In this document: positions 16,244 to 24,430 of the stretch, piece by piece
Position numbering within the stretch: the stretch's first letter is position 1
Layout of the letters: every line of letters starts with the position of its first letter
NCBI RefSeq assembly: GCF_902497895.1
Contig: NZ_CABVHQ010000051.1
Span: 1-43,614, forward strand
Source of the DNA: Pseudomonas fluorescens
GTDB lineage: Bacteria; Pseudomonadota; Gammaproteobacteria; Pseudomonadales; Pseudomonadaceae
Length of the DNA: 43,614 nt
Reading direction: 5' to 3'
Notes under the pieces: model-generated
Told to the model about the DNA's origin: nothing
The model's database searches: none
Seen by the model: the letters and a program-made list of their open reading frames with translations, nothing else
Made by a program: the position numbers and the translations under genes

Positions 16244-16663
16244 ATGCAAACTCTCTACACCGCAGTGGCAACCGCTACCGGTGGCCGTGATGGCCGTGCG
16301 GTTTCCAGCGACAATATTCTGGATGTGAAACTCGCCACGCCGAAAGAACTCGGTGGTGCGGGTGGTGAGGCAACCAACCCTGAGCAGCTGTTCGCTGCCG
16401 GTTACTCTGCCTGCTTCATCGGCGCATTGAAATTCGTCGCCAGCCAGAGCAAACGCAAAATCCCCGATGACGCCTCGATCACCGCCCACGTCGGCATTGG
16501 CCAGATCCCTGGCGGTTTCGGTCTGGACATCGACCTGCACGTCAACCTGCCCGGCCTGGAACAGGCTGACGCGCAGACTCTGGTCGATGCCGCGCATCAG
16601 GTGTGCCCGTACTCCAACGCCACCCGTGGCAATGTTGAAGTGCGTCTGCATGTGACCGTATAA
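16244..16663 (+). CDS. ohr: Organic hydroperoxide resistance protein Ohr
   Basis: Ohr is a thiol peroxidase that reduces organic and fatty-acid hydroperoxides using lipoylated proteins. The 139-residue protein carries the two active cysteines C57 in GYSACFIGAL and C121 in HQVCPYSNATRGN, and begins with the usual LYTAVATATGGRDGRA. Length is standard for the family. I chose the ATG at 16244, behind an AGAGGC site; upstream in-frame ATG at 16178 falls in the promoter. It is monocistronic, ends in a strong terminator, and lies downstream of its probable repressor gene ohrR. Confidence 0.95.
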   Translation: MQTLYTAVATATGGRDGRAVSSDNILDVKLATPKELGGAGGEATNPEQLFAAGYSACFIGALKFVASQSKRKIPDDASITAHVGIGQIPGGFGLDIDLHVNLPGLEQADAQTLVDAAHQVCPYSNATRGNVEVRLHVTV

Positions 16664-16675
16664 ATCAGCGCCCAC

Positions 16676-16707
16676 AAAAAAGCCCGACTCATGGTCGGGC
16701 TTTTTTT
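16676..16707. terminator. Bidirectional terminator between ohr and efp
   Basis: AAAAAAGCCCGAC pairs with GTCGGGCTTTTTTT around a TCATG loop, between the convergent ohr and efp genes. Long A and T tracts make it likely to work both ways. Confidence 0.92.
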
Positions 16708-16729
16708 GGTGTCGCCGATTGCGCCAGAA

Positions 16730-17302
16730 TTAATTCTTGGCGCGACCCTTGTACGAACCACCTTCACGGGTATCGATCTCGATCATGTCGCCGATTTCGA
16801 TGAAATCTGCAACGCTCAGCTCGGTACCGTTTTTCAGTTTGGCAGGCTTCATCACCTTGCCCGAAGTGTCGCCGCGAGCGGAACCTTCGGTGTAGTCGAC
16901 CTGACGCACGATAGTGGTCGGCAGCTCAACGGAAACCAGACGCTCTTCGAAGAAGATCGCTTCGCAAACATCGGTCATGCCTTCTTCGACGAATGGCAGA
17001 ACAGCTTCGATGTCTTCGGCGTTCAGCTCGTACATGGTGTAGTCAGTGGTGTCCATGAACGTGTAGGTGTCGCCGCTGATGAAGGACAGGGTCGCTTCCT
17101 TGCGGTCGAGGATTACGTCGTCCAGTTTGTCGTCAGCGCTGTAAACGATCTCGGTCTTGTAACCGGTCAGCAGGTTTTTCAGCTTGGTTTTCATGATCGC
17201 GCTGTTACGACCGGACTTGGTGAATTCAGCTTTCTGCACCAGCCAAGGGTCGTTTTCGAGACGGATCACCGTACCGGGTTTCAGTTCTTTACCAGTTTTC
17301 AT
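16730..17302 (-). CDS. efp: Translation elongation factor P
   Basis: EF-P rescues ribosomes stalled at consecutive prolines. The 190-residue protein has the three-domain EF-P layout, and its loop tip reads KSGRNSA with arginine at position 32. That is the arginine-type EF-P, which is activated by rhamnosylation rather than by beta-lysylation. The modifying enzyme gene earP lies directly upstream on the same strand, 48 bp away, which agrees with Arg32. The start codon is the only sensible one; the N-terminus MKTGKELKPGTVI is typical of gamma-proteobacterial Arg32 EF-Ps. Confidence 0.97.
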   Translation of the reverse strand: MKTGKELKPGTVIRLENDPWLVQKAEFTKSGRNSAIMKTKLKNLLTGYKTEIVYSADDKLDDVILDRKEATLSFISGDTYTFMDTTDYTMYELNAEDIEAVLPFVEEGMTDVCEAIFFEERLVSVELPTTIVRQVDYTEGSARGDTSGKVMKPAKLKNGTELSVADFIEIGDMIEIDTREGGSYKGRAKN

Positions 17303-17350
17303 TACGAATATCCGAATTTGGATGGGATTTACAAAAATCTAGGCCGCGTA

Positions 17351-18484
17351 TCATATCCAATTTAGGTAAAACTGTACCAGTGTCGCAGCAAGATCCGCCC
17401 GCGAGGCTTGTTCCAGACACCACGCCTCGGCGTGTTCGGTCAGTTCAGGCCAGTTTTCCTGCACCGCCAGCCAGTGTCCGGCCATGTCCTGACCGGCATT
17501 CCAGGCCCTCCACAAGCCGCTGAGCGCCGCTTTGGCGGACGCTGACAAGCCCTCGGTGTACAGGGTCAGGAAAGCCTCAAGCTTATCCAGATGGACATCG
17601 TCTTCCTGCTGATAGATATGCCACAGCAATGGCCGCCCCGCCCACTGCGCCCGCACGAAAGAGTCTTCGCCGCGCACCGCATTGAAATCGCAGGACCATA
17701 ACAGGCGGTCGTAATCGTCCTGCCGGACGAACGGCAATACCTGCACGGTCAGGGCATCACGCACCTGTACGGCGCCCACCGACAATTCGTCGACCCCGAG
17801 CCAACGCTGCACATCCGGGAGAATCCGCCCTTCGGGCACCAGCAAATGGGTCGGTTTCGAGTCCGCGGCCATGGCGTCGAGCCAACTGGCGAGCCCGGCA
17901 TTTTCATAGGCGAACAACGAGATCAGGCGCGCCCCTGCTGTTGGAGCAACGCCGAGGCCCTGCAGGAACTCCCGTTGGGCCAGAGGGTTCTGTTGAAACA
18001 GCCGACGCTGCGCCAGCAAGCCGGCTTCGCGCAGCAAGCCGCCGGTACCGGCCTGGAATCCGGGAAAGAAGAAGTACTTCTGCACATGCTGGTGCTTGAC
18101 CGAAGGCAGGCCATGGCAACCGGCCGTCCAGTCCTCGGCGCTCAAGTAATCGAGGTTAAGCCACAGCGGGGTCTTTTCCCTGGCGGCCATCGCTTCCATG
18201 TAAGCCGTGGGCAGTTGGCAAGCAAAGGCGGCGATCACCACGTCGGCGGCAGCCGTCGTTTGCCACTCGGCGGACCAGTGGCAAACCTCGACCCCCTGCT
18301 GCCACTGCCGGGCCGCATTGACCTCGATTGACGGGCACAAGCGTTCGAAAGCGCGCAGATCATCGACCCACAGCCGCACCGTGCAGGGATGCTCGGCGAC
18401 CAGTTGCCGGGCCAGGCGCCAGGTCACGCCGATGTCGCCGTAGTTATCGACGACCGTGCAGAAAATATCCCAGGTGGCTTTCAT
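17351..18484 (-). CDS. earP: EF-P arginine 32 rhamnosyltransferase EarP
   Basis: EarP transfers rhamnose from dTDP-beta-L-rhamnose to Arg32 of EF-P. The 376-residue protein starts MKATWDIFCTVVDNYGDIGVTW, in which D13 and D17 correspond to residues shown to be needed in this family; the nucleotide-sugar site is in the C-terminal half around FNAVRGEDSFVRAQWAGRP. It is a GT-B-type inverting enzyme (former DUF2331). I start at 18484, at the ATG preceding KATWDIF; the upstream extension to 18568 does not resemble the family. Placement next to efp supports the call. Confidence 0.95.
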   Translation of the reverse strand: MKATWDIFCTVVDNYGDIGVTWRLARQLVAEHPCTVRLWVDDLRAFERLCPSIEVNAARQWQQGVEVCHWSAEWQTTAAADVVIAAFACQLPTAYMEAMAAREKTPLWLNLDYLSAEDWTAGCHGLPSVKHQHVQKYFFFPGFQAGTGGLLREAGLLAQRRLFQQNPLAQREFLQGLGVAPTAGARLISLFAYENAGLASWLDAMAADSKPTHLLVPEGRILPDVQRWLGVDELSVGAVQVRDALTVQVLPFVRQDDYDRLLWSCDFNAVRGEDSFVRAQWAGRPLLWHIYQQEDDVHLDKLEAFLTLYTEGLSASAKAALSGLWRAWNAGQDMAGHWLAVQENWPELTEHAEAWCLEQASRADLAATLVQFYLNWI

Positions 18485-18610
18485 TCCGGGCTCCGTTTGG
18501 CAAAGGCGCCGATTGTCCGCATAAATGGTCTCGCGCAGAAGGGGGCGAAGTCGATTAATCTGCGACAATTGCGCCCTGCCCGATCAAAGACTGCCTGCCA
18601 GGAGGCCGCC

Positions 18611-18997
18611 ATGCCCTATCGTTCACGCCCCCGTCGCTCGATGCCTGTCAGCCTTAATCTGCTCCAGCTGAGCGCCAGCATCGCCCTGGGCATGTGGCTG
18701 GGCTTCATGGCAATCGCATTGACCTGCTGGCTGGCGTCGCGATTTATTTTCAGCCAGCAGCTGGCGCCGGTGGCGGAGGCGGTTCAGCAGCTGACAAAAC
18801 CGCCGGTCGCCGAACCGAACCACATGTTTGAGCAGTACCAGAAAAACCTGCACAAGAACGAGCAGCAACAAACTCTGGACAATGCCCGCAGCAACCTGCG
18901 CAATCTGTCCAACCCCAAATGCCAGTTCTGGCTGCAACAAGACCAGACGGCCCCCAGCGACAAGAGCCGGGCCAATGTCCTGCAATTCTGCGATTGA
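18611..18997 (+). CDS. Conserved hypothetical protein with one membrane segment
   Basis: I do not recognise a named family. The 128-residue product has a basic N-terminus (YRSRPRRS), one hydrophobic stretch at about 19-46 (LLQLSASIALGMWLGFMAI and following), and a polar, glutamine-rich remainder with a likely helical segment and two cysteines (in PKCQFW and LQFCD). It probably is anchored in the inner membrane with the rest on one side. A GGAGG site precedes the ATG at 18611. Its stop is 2 bp before the next start, so the two are surely co-transcribed. Confidence 0.75.
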   Translation: MPYRSRPRRSMPVSLNLLQLSASIALGMWLGFMAIALTCWLASRFIFSQQLAPVAEAVQQLTKPPVAEPNHMFEQYQKNLHKNEQQQTLDNARSNLRNLSNPKCQFWLQQDQTAPSDKSRANVLQFCD

Positions 18998-18999
18998 CC

Positions 19000-19482
19000 A
19001 TGAATAAACACGCCGTCCACACCCTGATTCTTGAAAAACTCAAGGTCGATCTCGATATCGTCCAACGCGCCGCGCAGACCGCCTACGAAGCCGCGACCCA
19101 CGAAGAAAACAAAGCCGAGAACAAGTACGACACCCTGGGCCTGGAGGCTTCCTACCTGGCGACAGGCCAGGCCAGGCGCGTGGAAGAAATCAGGCAGGCA
19201 TTGGTGCTGTGCCAGAACCTGATTCTGCGCCCGTATGACGAGCAGCAAGGCATCCAGGTCGGTGCCTTGCTCGGCCTTGCAGACGACAATGGCAATCAGC
19301 AGTGGCTGTTTTTAGGGCCTGATGCGGCCGGGCTGAAGGTCTATCTGGTGGGGCAACTGATTACCGTCATCACCCCGCGTTCGCCGCTGGGCAAAAGCCT
19401 GCTGGGCAAGTTCGAAGGGGATGAGGTCGAAATCAATGTGGCGGGCACCCGGCAACAGTTTGCTGTCACCGAGGTGAAGTGA
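19000..19482 (+). CDS. GreA/GreB-like transcript cleavage factor family protein
   Basis: The 160-residue protein ends with the GreA/B C-terminal (FKBP-like) domain signature VITPRSPLGKSLLGKFEGDE. Its N-terminal part is a long charged helix pair (about 5-75) comparable to the Gre coiled coil, but shorter and different in detail, so it may not stimulate RNA cleavage the way GreA/GreB do. It is translationally close to the upstream membrane protein gene (2-bp gap). True greA and greB are expected elsewhere. Role: RNA-polymerase secondary-channel binding, inferred. Confidence 0.72.
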   Translation: MNKHAVHTLILEKLKVDLDIVQRAAQTAYEAATHEENKAENKYDTLGLEASYLATGQARRVEEIRQALVLCQNLILRPYDEQQGIQVGALLGLADDNGNQQWLFLGPDAAGLKVYLVGQLITVITPRSPLGKSLLGKFEGDEVEINVAGTRQQFAVTEVK

Positions 19483-19485
19483 ATC

Positions 19486-20460
19486 TTAGTGAACCGGCAG
19501 CTCGACGCCGTCGAACAGCTCTTCCAGTTCCTGCTTGTTGTGGCACTGGATGGCCTTGGCCATGACTTCGCGGGTCAGGTGCGGGGCGAATTTCTCGATG
19601 AAATCGCACATGAATACACGCAGGAACGTGCCACGGCGGAAACCGATCTTGGTCACGCTGGACTCGAACAGGTCGCTGGCATCGAGCACCACCAGGTCGC
19701 TGTCGAGCTTGGTATCGACCGCCATTTTCGCAACGATGCCCACACCCAGGCCGAGGCGCACGTAAGTCTTGATCACATCGGCATCGGCGGCGGTGAACAC
19801 CACTTTTGGCGTCAGGCCGCGATGACTGAAGGCTTCGTCGAGTTTCGAACGACCGGTGAAGCCGAACACATAGGTGACGATCGGGTATTCAGCCAGGGTT
19901 TCCAGGGTCAGCTTCGGCAACTTGGTCAGCGGATGGCCCTGAGGCACGACCACGCAGCGATTCCAGCGATAGCACGGCATCATCACCAGATCACCGAACA
20001 GCTCCAGGGCTTCGGTGGCGATGGCAAAATCCACGGTACCGTCGGCGGCCATTTCGGCGATCTGCATCGGCGAACCCTGGTGCATGTGCAAGGCGACATC
20101 CGGATATTGCTTGATGAAGCTGCTGATCACCGGCGGCAATGCATAACGCGCCTGGGTGTGAGTGGTGGCGATCGACAGGGTGCCTTTCTTCTCGTTGGAG
20201 AACTCCTGGGCGATCTGCTTGATGCTCTCGACCTTGCGCAGGATCTCGCCAGCCGTGGTGATGATGCGCTCACCGGCCGGGGTGACTCGCGTCAGGTGCT
20301 TGCCGCTGCGAGCGAAAACCTCGACCCCCAGCTCGTCCTCGAGCAGGCGGATCTGCTTGCTGATACCCGGTTGCGAGGTGTAAAGACTTTGGGCAGTAGC
20401 AGAAACGTTGAGGTCGTGGTGCGCCACTTCCCAGATGTAGCGCAATTGTTGAAGCTTCAT
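19486..20460 (-). CDS. cysB: CysB, LysR-type regulator of sulfur assimilation
   Basis: CysB activates cysteine biosynthesis and sulfate uptake genes in response to N- or O-acetylserine and in pseudomonads also controls organosulfur use. The 324-residue protein begins MKLQQLRYIWEVAHHDLNVS, has the family's SLYTSQPGISKQIRLLEDEL recognition region and the effector domain with ATTHTQARYALP, in which the threonines contact ligand in known CysB structures. Length equals the family norm. It is convergent with the Gre-like gene with only 3 bp between stops. The upstream 112 bp is AT-rich and should contain its promoter. Confidence 0.96.
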   Translation of the reverse strand: MKLQQLRYIWEVAHHDLNVSATAQSLYTSQPGISKQIRLLEDELGVEVFARSGKHLTRVTPAGERIITTAGEILRKVESIKQIAQEFSNEKKGTLSIATTHTQARYALPPVISSFIKQYPDVALHMHQGSPMQIAEMAADGTVDFAIATEALELFGDLVMMPCYRWNRCVVVPQGHPLTKLPKLTLETLAEYPIVTYVFGFTGRSKLDEAFSHRGLTPKVVFTAADADVIKTYVRLGLGVGIVAKMAVDTKLDSDLVVLDASDLFESSVTKIGFRRGTFLRVFMCDFIEKFAPHLTREVMAKAIQCHNKQELEELFDGVELPVH

Positions 20461-20572
20461 ATGTATCCCTCAAAGCAGGTAGACGCCACGGGCATCAGCG
20501 ACGGTATATAACTATATTAATGGTTTAAAGAATAAATCTAGAACTTTTTATCAAAAGCAACGATTCCCTCTT

Positions 20573-21073
20573 CTACCTGTCTCCATGTCGCCGACGCTGT
20601 AACAGGGGCACCATGTACACCGGCACCTTGGCCAACTGCAAAACCCGGGCGGCGGTCCTGCCCAAAGGCGTTTCCCCTCCAGCACCATGGCTGTGACTAC
20701 CCAGGATCAACAAATCCACCGAGAGTTTCTGTGCCTGTTCGAGAATGACCTGCGACGGATCGCCCTGAAAAACCCTGACCGACTGGATCAGTGCCAGGTC
20801 CTGCTGGCCCTCCCCCAACTCTTCGCGAAAGCTGTCGAGCACGCGCTGCTCGATATTGGCCATCACCGTGGACAGGCCCTGACTGTGCCATTCGCTCAAG
20901 GCCTGCTCATCGAGATAACTCTGTAGCACCGATTCGGCAAACAGCCCCATGGGCTCGACAGCGTGAACCACATACAGGTCGGCATTGAAGGTTCTGGCCA
21001 GTGCCAGAGCATGTTGCATCACATAGGGAGCGTATACGCCGAGGTCAGTGGCATACAGCATCGAACGGATCAT
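20573..21073 (-). CDS. Universal stress protein (UspA family)
   Basis: The 166-residue protein has the Usp fold: MLYATDLGVYAPYVMQHALA at the N-terminus, YVVHAVEP, and the ATP-binding loop pattern G-2x-G-9x-G in its C-terminal half (LGSHSHGAGGETPLGRTA). It probably binds ATP. A strong AGGAGG site precedes the ATG at 21073. It reads toward cysB in the same orientation. Upstream are two MITE-like elements. Specific role unknown. Confidence 0.88.
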   Translation of the reverse strand: MIRSMLYATDLGVYAPYVMQHALALARTFNADLYVVHAVEPMGLFAESVLQSYLDEQALSEWHSQGLSTVMANIEQRVLDSFREELGEGQQDLALIQSVRVFQGDPSQVILEQAQKLSVDLLILGSHSHGAGGETPLGRTAARVLQLAKVPVYMVPLLQRRRHGDR

Positions 21074-21153
21074 ATGACCTCCTCGGATGCCAAATATGGC
21101 GGAGATTTGATTCAGCTTAGCAGTGCCTTGGCGAGTACGACATTTTGCGAAAT

Positions 21154-21313
21154 GTGGCCTGTACGGCTAGTTCCGTCAGCTCAAATTCGGATGCCGGAAG
21201 TCCATAGCCAAGGCGCTGTGACGAGTCATACCCCGCTATGGCGAGGAGCAGCAACGCCGGATATGGGATTCTGGCGCCGAAGTTGAGCTGACAGAACTAG
21301 CCACACAGGCCAC
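21154..21313. mobile_element. MITE-like element A, copy 1
   Basis: A 160-bp non-coding element with imperfect terminal inverted repeats of about 30 bp: GTGGCCTGTACGGCTAGTTC at the left end and GAACTAGCCACACAGGCCAC at the right. A nearly identical 156-bp copy lies at 26685-26840, so it is mobile or was recently so. The centre holds a short hairpin (CATA...TATG) and no reading frame of note. I see no clear target duplication. It resembles in size the MITE-like repeat families reported in P. fluorescens; the exact family cannot be fixed here. Confidence 0.82.
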
Positions 21314-21581
21314 TAGGGTCTGTTGACGTTTGGTGACGAACCGCGTTGCTGTGCCAACTTGTGCGAGGCAAGGCGCGGGATGCCGCCAATGGTTGTTCCC
21401 TTGGTAAATCCCGCAACGCAGCCTCGCGCAAGTTTGCGCGCAACCCGAAGGGACGGGGCCCACTTGGCGCAGGGCTGCGTTGCTCGGAACTTATTTGGAA
21501 CAACCAAACCACGTGGATCCGGCCTTGCCCTGCGCCAAGTGGGCTCCCGTCGCGGTCGTCACCAAACGTCAACAGACCCTA
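21314..21581. mobile_element. MITE-like element B with 26-bp perfect terminal repeats
   Basis: The 268-bp stretch is bounded by perfect inverted repeats: TAGGGTCTGTTGACGTTTGG + TGACGA at 21314-21339 and its exact complement at 21556-21581. Both ends carry TA, as expected for a TA target duplication. Inside are further inverted repeats, such as CCCACTTGGCGCAGGGC (about 21459-21475) against its complement (about 21527-21543), and ACTTGTGCGAGGC against GCCTCGCGCAAGT. No transposase frame is present. It begins exactly where element A ends. Together, elements A and B fill most of the 517-bp gap 21074-21590. Confidence 0.8.
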
Positions 21582-21590
21582 ACGGTCGGC

Positions 21591-22496
21591 TTAAACTTTC
21601 TGCTCATTGCTGATGCCGTGGGGAACATGACCGGTGGCGACGACCTCGCGGGCTAATTCGCAATGGCCGGCCTGATCGTCGAAAAACACGTCGGCGGCGA
21701 AGGCTTCAAGAAACGCCGACTTCGCCAGACCGCCGAGAAACAGGGACTCGTCCAGACGAATGTCCCACTCGCGCAAGGTCCGAATCACTCGCTCGTGGGC
21801 CGGAGCCGAACGGGCAGTGACCAGTGCCGTGCGAATCGGACAGGCGTCGTCGGGAAACTCGCGCTGCAACAGATAGAGGGCGGCCAGGAAGCCTTTGAAC
21901 GGCCCGCCGTGAAGTGGCTCGCGAGCCGACTCGCGCTCACTGGCCTGGAAGGCTTCGAGCCCACCCGCCTGATAAACGCGCTCGGACTCATCGGAAAATA
22001 GCACCGCATCGCCATCGAAAGCGATCCGCAATTCGCCACTGGCCGCCCGCCGAGCGCCGCCGGAGAGAATGGTCGCCGCGGCGAAACCGGCATCCAGCGC
22101 GCTGCGCACATCCTCGGCGTGGGTCGACAGAAACAGATCGCAACCGAATGCCGCCAGATAGGGATAGGGACTGCGCCCACCGACAAAGGCGGCGCGGGAA
22201 ATGTCGAGAGCGTAATGCTGGATCGAGTTGAACACCCGCAAACCGGTATCGGCGCTATTGCGTGAAACCAGCACCACCTCGACTCGCGCGCGACCAAGAC
22301 TGGCATTGAGGCTGAGCAGTTTTTTTACCAATGGAAACGCATCGCCCGGCTCGAGGAACTCATCCTCATGCTCGATCTGATACTGACGATAGGCTTCGAC
22401 ACCATCGGCCAGGTAAACCTTATGGCTTTCGGTCAAATCGAACAGCGCCCGCGAGGAAATCGCCACCACCAGCTTGTCGCCCAAACCCTTCGCCAT
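21591..22496 (-). CDS. 5'-nucleotidase (cytosolic NT5C1/cN-I family)
   Basis: The 301-residue protein belongs to the bacterial relatives of cytosolic 5'-nucleotidase I (Pfam 5-nucleotidase, PF06189), which remove phosphate from nucleoside monophosphates. Typical stretches are VAISSRALFDLTESH near the N-terminus, EVVLVSRNSADTGLRVFNSI, FLSTHAEDVRSALDAGFAAA and FDGDAVLFSDESERVY, the last with the metal-binding aspartates. A GGGGGAGC site precedes the ATG at 22496. The panE-like gene lies 25 bp upstream on the same strand, so they are probably one operon with the thioredoxin-like gene. Confidence 0.88.
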   Translation of the reverse strand: MAKGLGDKLVVAISSRALFDLTESHKVYLADGVEAYRQYQIEHEDEFLEPGDAFPLVKKLLSLNASLGRARVEVVLVSRNSADTGLRVFNSIQHYALDISRAAFVGGRSPYPYLAAFGCDLFLSTHAEDVRSALDAGFAAATILSGGARRAASGELRIAFDGDAVLFSDESERVYQAGGLEAFQASERESAREPLHGGPFKGFLAALYLLQREFPDDACPIRTALVTARSAPAHERVIRTLREWDIRLDESLFLGGLAKSAFLEAFAADVFFDDQAGHCELAREVVATGHVPHGISNEQKV

Positions 22497-22521
22497 TTAT
22501 CGCTCCCCCTGACTGACAGAC

Positions 22522-23475
22522 TCAGCCGTTACGCCGTTCGATAAAACTCAATGCCTGATACAACGCCTCGATTTTCGGCAGCTCACAGCCCGCGGCCCTG
22601 GCGACGGCCAGAGGCCTGGCATAGATCGCCGACAATTCCAGCGGGCGTTTATGCAGATAATCGTGGTACATGCTCGGCCAGTAATCCGGCATATTTTCCG
22701 TCACGTTGAATAAATGTTCGGCATAGCCGGGCGGCATCGTATGACCGCAGGCCAGCGCGCCCTGCACCACTTCGGCCATCAGCGCCTGAATCAACTCGCG
22801 ACTGCTGGCGTCGGCCATCAGCGGCGTGGTACTGGCACCCAGCAATACCGCCAGACCGTTGTACGGTACATTCCAGACCAGTTTTTGCCAGCGCGCCTGC
22901 TGCAGACTGGCCATGGCCCGGGCGTCGATACCGGCCAGGCGAAATAGCCCGGCACCTTGTTCGACGATCGCCTGGCGTGCCGGCTCATCGGCCAGGGCCG
23001 GCCCGCTGTGGTAACCGACGTTCACCGCACCCAGCGCCTGATGCTCGATCACCCCGGGAGCTGCGCGATGGACGCAGATGAAACACAGGCCGCCCAGCAG
23101 ATGCAGCGAATCAGGCAACAGCTCGCGCAGACTGTCTTCGACGTCCAGGCCATTTTGCAGCAACAGCACTTTGGCACCCGCGGCGGCGGCCTTGATGATC
23201 GCCGGTGCAAGCTCGGTGTTGCTGGTGGTTTTCGCACCCACCAGCAACCAGTCACAAGGTGGCATGTCGTCTGCCGAGGAATAGGCCTGGACCGGATTCA
23301 AGGTCAATTCGCCATGCGCGGCGCTGTCGAGTTGCAAGCCGTGTTCGGCAACCACGGCAAATTCACTGCGCAACAGAAAGTGCACATCAAACCCGGCACG
23401 CGCCAGCATCACCCCGTAAAAACCGCCGATCGCCCCGGTACCGATAATGCCGATTCGCGGCACTGCCCCCATCAT
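22522..23475 (-). CDS. Putative 2-dehydropantoate 2-reductase
   Basis: The 317-residue protein has the ketopantoate reductase layout: an NADP Rossmann loop IGTGAIGGFYG (10-20), a KTTSNTEL segment, LLQNGLDVED, and a C-terminal helical domain starting with the catalytic-lysine-like segment WQKLVWNVPYNGL. PanE makes pantoate for coenzyme A, but Pseudomonas genomes carry several PanE-like proteins and the real panE may be elsewhere, so I leave the symbol empty. The start at 23475 overlaps the stop of the upstream thioredoxin-like gene by 4 bp (ATGA), implying coupled translation. Confidence 0.8.
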   Translation of the reverse strand: MMGAVPRIGIIGTGAIGGFYGVMLARAGFDVHFLLRSEFAVVAEHGLQLDSAAHGELTLNPVQAYSSADDMPPCDWLLVGAKTTSNTELAPAIIKAAAAGAKVLLLQNGLDVEDSLRELLPDSLHLLGGLCFICVHRAAPGVIEHQALGAVNVGYHSGPALADEPARQAIVEQGAGLFRLAGIDARAMASLQQARWQKLVWNVPYNGLAVLLGASTTPLMADASSRELIQALMAEVVQGALACGHTMPPGYAEHLFNVTENMPDYWPSMYHDYLHKRPLELSAIYARPLAVARAAGCELPKIEALYQALSFIERRNG

Positions 23476-23858
23476 GGCAACTCCTCTGGAACTCGACTCA
23501 GTGCCTGACGCACGCCCTCGTTGAGCTCATTGCGCGTCAGCCGCGACTGTAAAGCCCCGTAGAACTCGCCGTCGCGCACCACGAACAGCGCCGGCAAATG
23601 AAATACCTGATAACGCTCGACCACTCCACCGTTGTCCCCCGCATCGATCCAGCACAGCCGATCGACCGTCAGATCCAGGCCGGGCAGCTGCTGCCGGGCC
23701 CAGCGGCAACTGGCGCAACCGACACTGGTGAAGATCACCAGCGACACACCGTTCATCGCCAACAGCTGTTGATCGGCGTCGAAATCAGTCAGCTGCGATT
23801 GGGCCACTATACTGGGTGAAACAATGTCAAATAACCGAGACTCGGAGTCCGCGTTCAT
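23472..23858 (-). CDS. Thioredoxin-like protein
   Basis: The 128-residue protein has a thioredoxin fold: a strand VSLVIFTSVGCASCRWARQQ with the redox motif C48-A-S-C51, then YQVFHLPALFVVRDGEFYG with the cis-proline region. CxxC suits a disulfide reductase or electron carrier role. The first residues do not look conserved and the ATG at 23858 has only a distant GAGG; a GTG at codon 19 is another possible start. If 23858 is right, its start codon shares CATG with the divergent PilZ gene. It heads the run to the panE-like and nucleotidase genes. Confidence 0.75.
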   Translation of the reverse strand: MNADSESRLFDIVSPSIVAQSQLTDFDADQQLLAMNGVSLVIFTSVGCASCRWARQQLPGLDLTVDRLCWIDAGDNGGVVERYQVFHLPALFVVRDGEFYGALQSRLTRNELNEGVRQALSRVPEELP

Positions 23859-24300
23859 GAGACGTTTTCTACCTCATCCTGATGATGTTCCGGTCGAGTT
23901 GACCTTACGTAAACGAGAGTGTATTTCTCGCCAACAGCTGCACTCTATCAGCCTCGGCGGCATGGCTTGCAATTATCACCGAGCCTGGCGCTACGGCACC
24001 GCACTGGAAGTGCGCATGCCCACTCTCGGCGAAAATGCCTGCTACCTGGGCTATGTGGTCTGGTGTCTGCGACGCAAGCGAGGGTATTTGGTCGGGATTG
24101 CTTTTGTCGATGAACAGACGTTGTTCTGCGCGCGCATGGGCGAACAGGTCTGCCAGATGGCGCGTTATTGTCGCCTGCACAAGCCGCAGACCGAGCAGGA
24201 TGGGGTCGAGGCCGTGGCACTGGAGTGGGTCCAGCAGCATGCCGACGAGTTCTCCCATGACCACGTCCGACAGGCATTTATGCAGCCTGTGCTGGATTAA
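23857..24300 (+). CDS. PilZ-domain protein with altered c-di-GMP motif
   Basis: A 147-residue protein starting MRRFLPHPDDVPVELTLRKR. It looks like a PilZ domain: RKRECISRQQLHSISLGGMA is at the place of the RxxxR ... [D/N]xSxxG signature. Here the arginines are spaced differently and the first position of the second motif is S (SISLGG) instead of D or N. Binding of cyclic di-GMP is therefore uncertain. I prefer the ATG at 23857 with GGAG nine bases upstream; an in-frame ATG at 23824 would overlap the divergent thioredoxin-like gene by 35 bp. The C-terminal part is helical and unfamiliar. Confidence 0.7.
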   Translation: MRRFLPHPDDVPVELTLRKRECISRQQLHSISLGGMACNYHRAWRYGTALEVRMPTLGENACYLGYVVWCLRRKRGYLVGIAFVDEQTLFCARMGEQVCQMARYCRLHKPQTEQDGVEAVALEWVQQHADEFSHDHVRQAFMQPVLD

Positions 24301-24430
24301 ACCCGCGCTTGCCCATTGTCGAGCCACAGTGTAACGCGCTAAGGTTCAGCTCCCCGACGCGCTAAAATCTGCTGTGCTCCGCCGCGCGGGGATCGCTGGC
24401 GGCCGGCACCCGTGACCTGACGAGTAAACG

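Noticed and set aside
18785..19248. Minus-strand frames opposite the small membrane protein and Gre-like genes
   Set aside because: No domain or start signal; the plus-strand pair has GGAGG and tight spacing.
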